A stretch of DNA of 64,000 bases from Asanoa iriomotensis (GTDB lineage: Bacteria; Actinomycetota; Actinomycetes; Mycobacteriales; Micromonosporaceae): contig NZ_BONC01000006.1 of the NCBI RefSeq assembly GCF_016862515.1, positions 1 through 64,000 on the forward strand. Reading direction: 5' to 3'. The notes under the pieces were generated by a model. That model was not told the DNA's origin and searched no databases. It worked only from the letters and a program-made list of their open reading frames with translations. Numbering within the stretch: the first letter of the stretch is position 1; the number at the start of each line of letters is the position of its first letter. Both the position numbers and the translations under genes were made by a program. Shown here piece by piece: positions 61,130 through 64,000 of the stretch.

Positions 61130-62119
61130 TCAGTCGCGGGCCGGGCCGCAGGAGGACCGCACGACCAGCTCGGTGGGCAGCCGGATGTGCGTGTCGCGCT
61201 CGACGCCCGCGATCAGGTCGACGAGCAGCCGCAGCGCCTCGGCGCCCATCTGCTGCAGCGGCTGCATGATGGTGGTCAGCGGCGGGCTGACCGACGCCGA
61301 CTCCGGCACGTTGTCGAAGCCGATCACGGACAGGTCGTCGGGGATGGCCAGGCCCATGCTCCGGGCGACGTCCATGGTGGAGATCGCGGAGAGGTCGTTG
61401 CCCGCGAACACCGCGGTCGGCCGGTCCGGCAGCGCGAGCAGCTCGGCGGCGGCGCCCGCGGCGCTCTCCACCCGGAAACCGCCGATCCGGACGAGGCTCT
61501 CGTCGACCGGCACGCCGGCGTCGGCCATCGCCCGGCGGAAGCCCGCCTCGCGCAACCGGGCCGACTCGAGGTCGGGGCGGCCCGACAGGTGGCCGATCCG
61601 GCGGTGGCCGAGCGAGAGCAGGTAGTTGGTCGCGAGCACCGCGCCCGCGAAGTTGTCGGAGTCGATCGTCGGCAGCCCGGACGGGCCGGTGTGCGGGTCG
61701 ACGGCCACGACGTGGAAGTCCTGCTTGGTCTCGACCACCGTCGGGGTGACGATCACCGCGCCGTCGATCAGCGTGCCGGAGAGCCGGGCCAGCGAGCGCC
61801 GCTCCCAGCCGATGGACGTGCCGCCGCCGTCGCCGCTGGAGTAGGCGAGCAGCTGGTAGCCCGTGCCCGCGACCTCCTTCGAAGCGCCCTTGAGCAGCTC
61901 GGTGGAGAACGGCTCGAACTCGGCGACCAGGATGCCCAGCACGTTGGTGCGGTGGCTGCGCAGGCCCTGCGCGCCCAGGCTCGCCTCGTAGCCGAGCTGG
62001 TGGATGACCTGCTGGACGCGCTCGACGGTCGCCTGGGCCACGCCGTAGCGGCCGTTGACGACCTTGGACACGGTGGCCACCGAGACGCCGGCCGTGCGGG
62101 CCACGTCCGACATCTTCAC
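61130..62119 (-). CDS. LacI-family regulator of the sugar ABC transporter
   Basis: 329-aa regulator. HTH SDVARTAGVSVATVSKVVNG, hinge EASLGAQGLRSHRTNVLGIL, then a binding core (EPFSTELLKGASKEVAGTGY, DSDNFAGAVLATNYLLSLGH, VIGFDNVPESASVSPPLTTI). GTG 62119 places two residues ahead of the canonical M-S-D-V-A start; GTG 62137 is an alternative. Divergent from the solute-binding protein gene with operator-like palindromes between. Confidence 0.94.
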   Translation of the reverse strand: MKMSDVARTAGVSVATVSKVVNGRYGVAQATVERVQQVIHQLGYEASLGAQGLRSHRTNVLGILVAEFEPFSTELLKGASKEVAGTGYQLLAYSSGDGGGTSIGWERRSLARLSGTLIDGAVIVTPTVVETKQDFHVVAVDPHTGPSGLPTIDSDNFAGAVLATNYLLSLGHRRIGHLSGRPDLESARLREAGFRRAMADAGVPVDESLVRIGGFRVESAAGAAAELLALPDRPTAVFAGNDLSAISTMDVARSMGLAIPDDLSVIGFDNVPESASVSPPLTTIMQPLQQMGAEALRLLVDLIAGVERDTHIRLPTELVVRSSCGPARD

Positions 62120-62177
62120 ACGCTGCGGGAACGCCACGCGGATGACTATAGATGGCCACGCCGCCGGTTTCCGGAGC

Positions 62178-62231
62178 GTTTCGAAACCGATATCGATAAC
62201 GATTGACACTGGCCCGAAACGACTGCAAAAC
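62178..62231 (+). promoter_or_regulatory. Promoter and LacI-type operators of the sugar ABC operon
   Basis: The palindromes GTTTCGAAAC (62178-62187) and CGATATCG (62188-62195) are followed by ATCG-ATAA-CGAT (62192-62203). TTGACA (62203-62208) abuts them, with a weak AAAC-rich -10 region 17-18 bases on (about 62226-62232). The arrangement fits repression of the binding-protein gene at 62279 by the divergent LacI protein. Confidence 0.6.
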
Positions 62232-62278
62232 TCGCCGTCAATGCCGAGCACCGCGACTGACCGGTCGAGGAGACATCG

Positions 62279-63589
62279 ATGGCAATCAAGCACCGTGCTA
62301 AGGCCTTTCTTGCGATTTTCATGACCAGCGCGCTCGCCCTGTCCGCCTGCGGCGGTGGGGGCGACGAGGAAGAACCCGCTGCCAGCGACCTGTTCAAGAA
62401 CCCCGTCACGCTGACCTGGTGGCACAACGCCTCACAGGACGGTCCCGGCAAGACCTACTGGCAGAAGGTCGCCGACGACTTCACCAAGCTGCACCCGACG
62501 GTCAAGATCGAGATCGAGGCGATCGAGACCAACCAGCTCCAGCGCACCCGGCTCCCTGCCGCGCTGCTGACCAGCGACCCGCCGGACATCTTCCAGGCGT
62601 GGGGCGGCGGCGAGATCCGCGAGCAGGTGGAGGCCGACTACCTCAAGGACATCACGAGCCAGGTCACCGCCGAGGTCGGCAACATCGGCAGCGCGGCGGA
62701 GATCTGGGCCGTCGACGGCAAGCAGTACGGGTTGCCGTTCCGGATGGGCATCGAGGGCATCTGGTACAACAAGGACATGTTCGCGCAGGCGGGCATCTCT
62801 GCTCCGCCGACGACGTTCGAGGAGCTCAACGACGCGGTCACCAAGCTCAAGGCGATCAACGTCGTCCCGATCGCGGTCGGCGCCGGTGACAAGTGGCCGG
62901 CGGCGCACTGGTGGTACAACATGGCGCTGCGGTCCTGCTCGGTGGACACGCTGAAGAAGGCGTCCGTCGACCTCACCTTCGACGACCCGTGCTTCGTCAA
63001 GGCCGGCGAGGACCTGAAGGCCTTCATCGACACCAAGCCGTTCCAGAACAACTTCATCGCCACCCCCGGCCAGAACGACCCGACCAGCGCCAACGGCCTG
63101 CTGGCCAACGGCAAGGCCGCGATGGAGCTGATGGGCGACTGGAACAAGGGCACGCTCGAGACCGTCGCGCAGGACCCGGCGAAGCTCGCCAAGTTCCTCG
63201 GCTGGTTCCCGGTGCCGGCGCTGTCCGGCTCGGCGGGTGACCCGAAGGCGGCCCTCGGCGGCGGCGACGGCTTCGCCTGCGCCAAGAACGCGCCGGCGGA
63301 GTGCGTCGAGTTCCTCAAGTACATCGTCAGCCCCGAGGTGCAGAAGGGGTACGCGGAGACGGGCACCGGCCTGCCGGTGGCCAAGGGCGCCGAGGCCGGC
63401 GTGCAGGACCCGGCGCTGAAGTCCATCCTGGAGGCCACCTCCAGCGCCACCTACGTCCAGCTCTGGTTGGACACCGCGTTCGGCAGCACCGTCGGCAACG
63501 CGATGAACGACGCCATCGTCGCCATCTTCGCCGGCAACGGCACACCTCAGCAGGTCGTCGACGCGATGAAGTCGGCTGCCAAGAAGTGA
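62279..63589 (+). CDS. Extracellular sugar-binding lipoprotein of an ABC transporter
   Basis: 436-aa lipoprotein. Signal peptide with lipobox ALALSACGGGG, then a family-1 solute-binding fold: VTLTWWHNASQDGPGKTYWQ, KVADDFTKLHPTVKIEIEAI, TSDPPDIFQAWGGGEIREQV, YGLPFRMGIEGIWYNKDMFA, AAMELMGDWNKG. Most like actinobacterial xylobiose/cellobiose-type oligosaccharide-binding proteins; exact sugar unknown. ATG 62279 with GAGGAG upstream. The permease start overlaps its stop (GTGA). Confidence 0.95.
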   Translation: MAIKHRAKAFLAIFMTSALALSACGGGGDEEEPAASDLFKNPVTLTWWHNASQDGPGKTYWQKVADDFTKLHPTVKIEIEAIETNQLQRTRLPAALLTSDPPDIFQAWGGGEIREQVEADYLKDITSQVTAEVGNIGSAAEIWAVDGKQYGLPFRMGIEGIWYNKDMFAQAGISAPPTTFEELNDAVTKLKAINVVPIAVGAGDKWPAAHWWYNMALRSCSVDTLKKASVDLTFDDPCFVKAGEDLKAFIDTKPFQNNFIATPGQNDPTSANGLLANGKAAMELMGDWNKGTLETVAQDPAKLAKFLGWFPVPALSGSAGDPKAALGGGDGFACAKNAPAECVEFLKYIVSPEVQKGYAETGTGLPVAKGAEAGVQDPALKSILEATSSATYVQLWLDTAFGSTVGNAMNDAIVAIFAGNGTPQQVVDAMKSAAKK

Positions 63590-64000
63590 CCTCGATCAAG
63601 TCGACCCCGAGCCTCGCCGGCGCCCCGCCGGCGGGGTTCGGGTCCGCCACGCGGTCCAACCGGGCCGCCGAGACCCGCCGCAAGTGGTACGAGATCATCG
63701 GGCTGACCACACCGGCGCTCGTCGTCTACGTCATGTTCGTGCTCGTGCCGATGGGCTTCGCGGTCTACTACAGCCTCTACAAGTGGCGCGGCGTCGGAGC
63801 GCCGACCAATTTCGTCGGCTTCGACAACTACGTGCTGGCGTTCCAGGACCCGATCTTCATCGACGCGCTGCGCAACAACGCCATCATCGTGGTCGGCTCG
63901 CTGCTCGTGCAGGGCCCGATCGCGCTCGGCGTGGCGCTGCTGCTCAACCGCCGGTTCCGCGGCCGCACGGTCTTCCGGCTGCTGGTCTTCGTGCCGTACG
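63586..64000 (+). CDS. Sugar ABC transporter permease (MalF-like; 3' end outside window)
   Basis: The first 138 codons of a binding-protein-dependent permease, cut by the right edge. GTG 63586 overlaps the TGA of the binding-protein gene. A cytoplasmic Arg-rich head (SNRAAETRRKWYEI) precedes TM1 (LTTPALVVYVMFVLVPMGFA), VYYSLYKWRG, FVGFDNYVLAFQDPIFIDAL and TM2 (NNAIIVVGSLLVQGPIALGV), the usual MalF/UgpA N-terminal pattern. A second permease gene should follow outside the window. Confidence 0.93.
   Translation, partial: MTSIKSTPSLAGAPPAGFGSATRSNRAAETRRKWYEIIGLTTPALVVYVMFVLVPMGFAVYYSLYKWRGVGAPTNFVGFDNYVLAFQDPIFIDALRNNAIIVVGSLLVQGPIALGVALLLNRRFRGRTVFRLLVFVPY

Overview
The window is very GC-rich (roughly 70 % or more), with strong third-position G/C bias, frequent GTG/TTG starts and ATGA/GTGA stop-start overlaps. 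It also carries families typical of mycelial actinomycetes: SARP/NB-ARC regulators, SigE-type and SnoaL-tailed ECF sigma factors, LytR-CpsA-Psr, EgtB/EgtD, Rhs proteins with actinobacterial DNRLRE domains, and F420-type nitroreductase-like proteins. It is therefore chromosomal DNA of an actinomycete. The family (for example Micromonosporaceae or Pseudonocardiaceae) cannot be settled from sequence alone. I saw no rRNA, tRNA, CRISPR array, transposase or phage gene.

Layout. 1-10.7 kb: a DUF4062/NB-ARC STAND ATPase (cut by the left edge); trpS with a Trp-codon leader peptide and attenuator; a CGNR regulator divergent from an MFS exporter; an EAL-DICT protein; two uncharacterised genes that may be immunity-like; and a SARP/NB-ARC regulator with an FGE-like gene. 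11-21.3 kb: a 2,861-aa secreted Rhs/YD-repeat protein ending in a deaminase-like tip, followed by a probable immunity gene, a small membrane protein, a relic of a second immunity gene and a damaged Imm7 gene, with two copies of one long stem-loop. 21.3-25 kb: two divergent secreted endonuclease/exonuclease/phosphatase-fold proteins, a tandem repeat joined to the relic tail of a third paralogue, a Ddn-type nitroreductase and a broken DUF899 gene.

25-31.5 kb: a six-gene myo-inositol catabolic operon read leftward (iolG-like, iolE-like, iolC, Cgl0159-type aldolase, iolB, iolD), mostly coupled by ATGA overlaps. 31.6-44.4 kb: an ECF sigma factor divergent from a RibD/DHFR-like protein, membrane and unknown proteins, a stand-alone ScoMcrA head domain, the egtB-egtD ergothioneine pair, a FAD-linked oxidase divergent from its LysR neighbour, a VC0807-type membrane protein, and two secreted proteins (PQQ-type sugar dehydrogenase, LamG protein).

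44.5-64 kb: a five-gene Liv-type ABC importer (livK-H-M-G-F) with a divergent LacI regulator and a palindromic operator; a membrane-anchored Hsp70-like protein; an aldo-keto reductase; a membrane PAS-GGDEF protein; an LCP ligase; a DUF4386/TetR divergent pair with a long operator; a SigE-family sigma factor with a putative anti-sigma partner; an AraC/SDR divergent pair; and a LacI-controlled sugar ABC importer whose permease runs off the right edge.

The most interesting parts are the Rhs deaminase-like toxin locus with its worn immunity array, the trpS attenuator, the gene relic with tandem repeat at 23.6-24.05 kb, and the Hsp70 fused to an extracytoplasmic domain.
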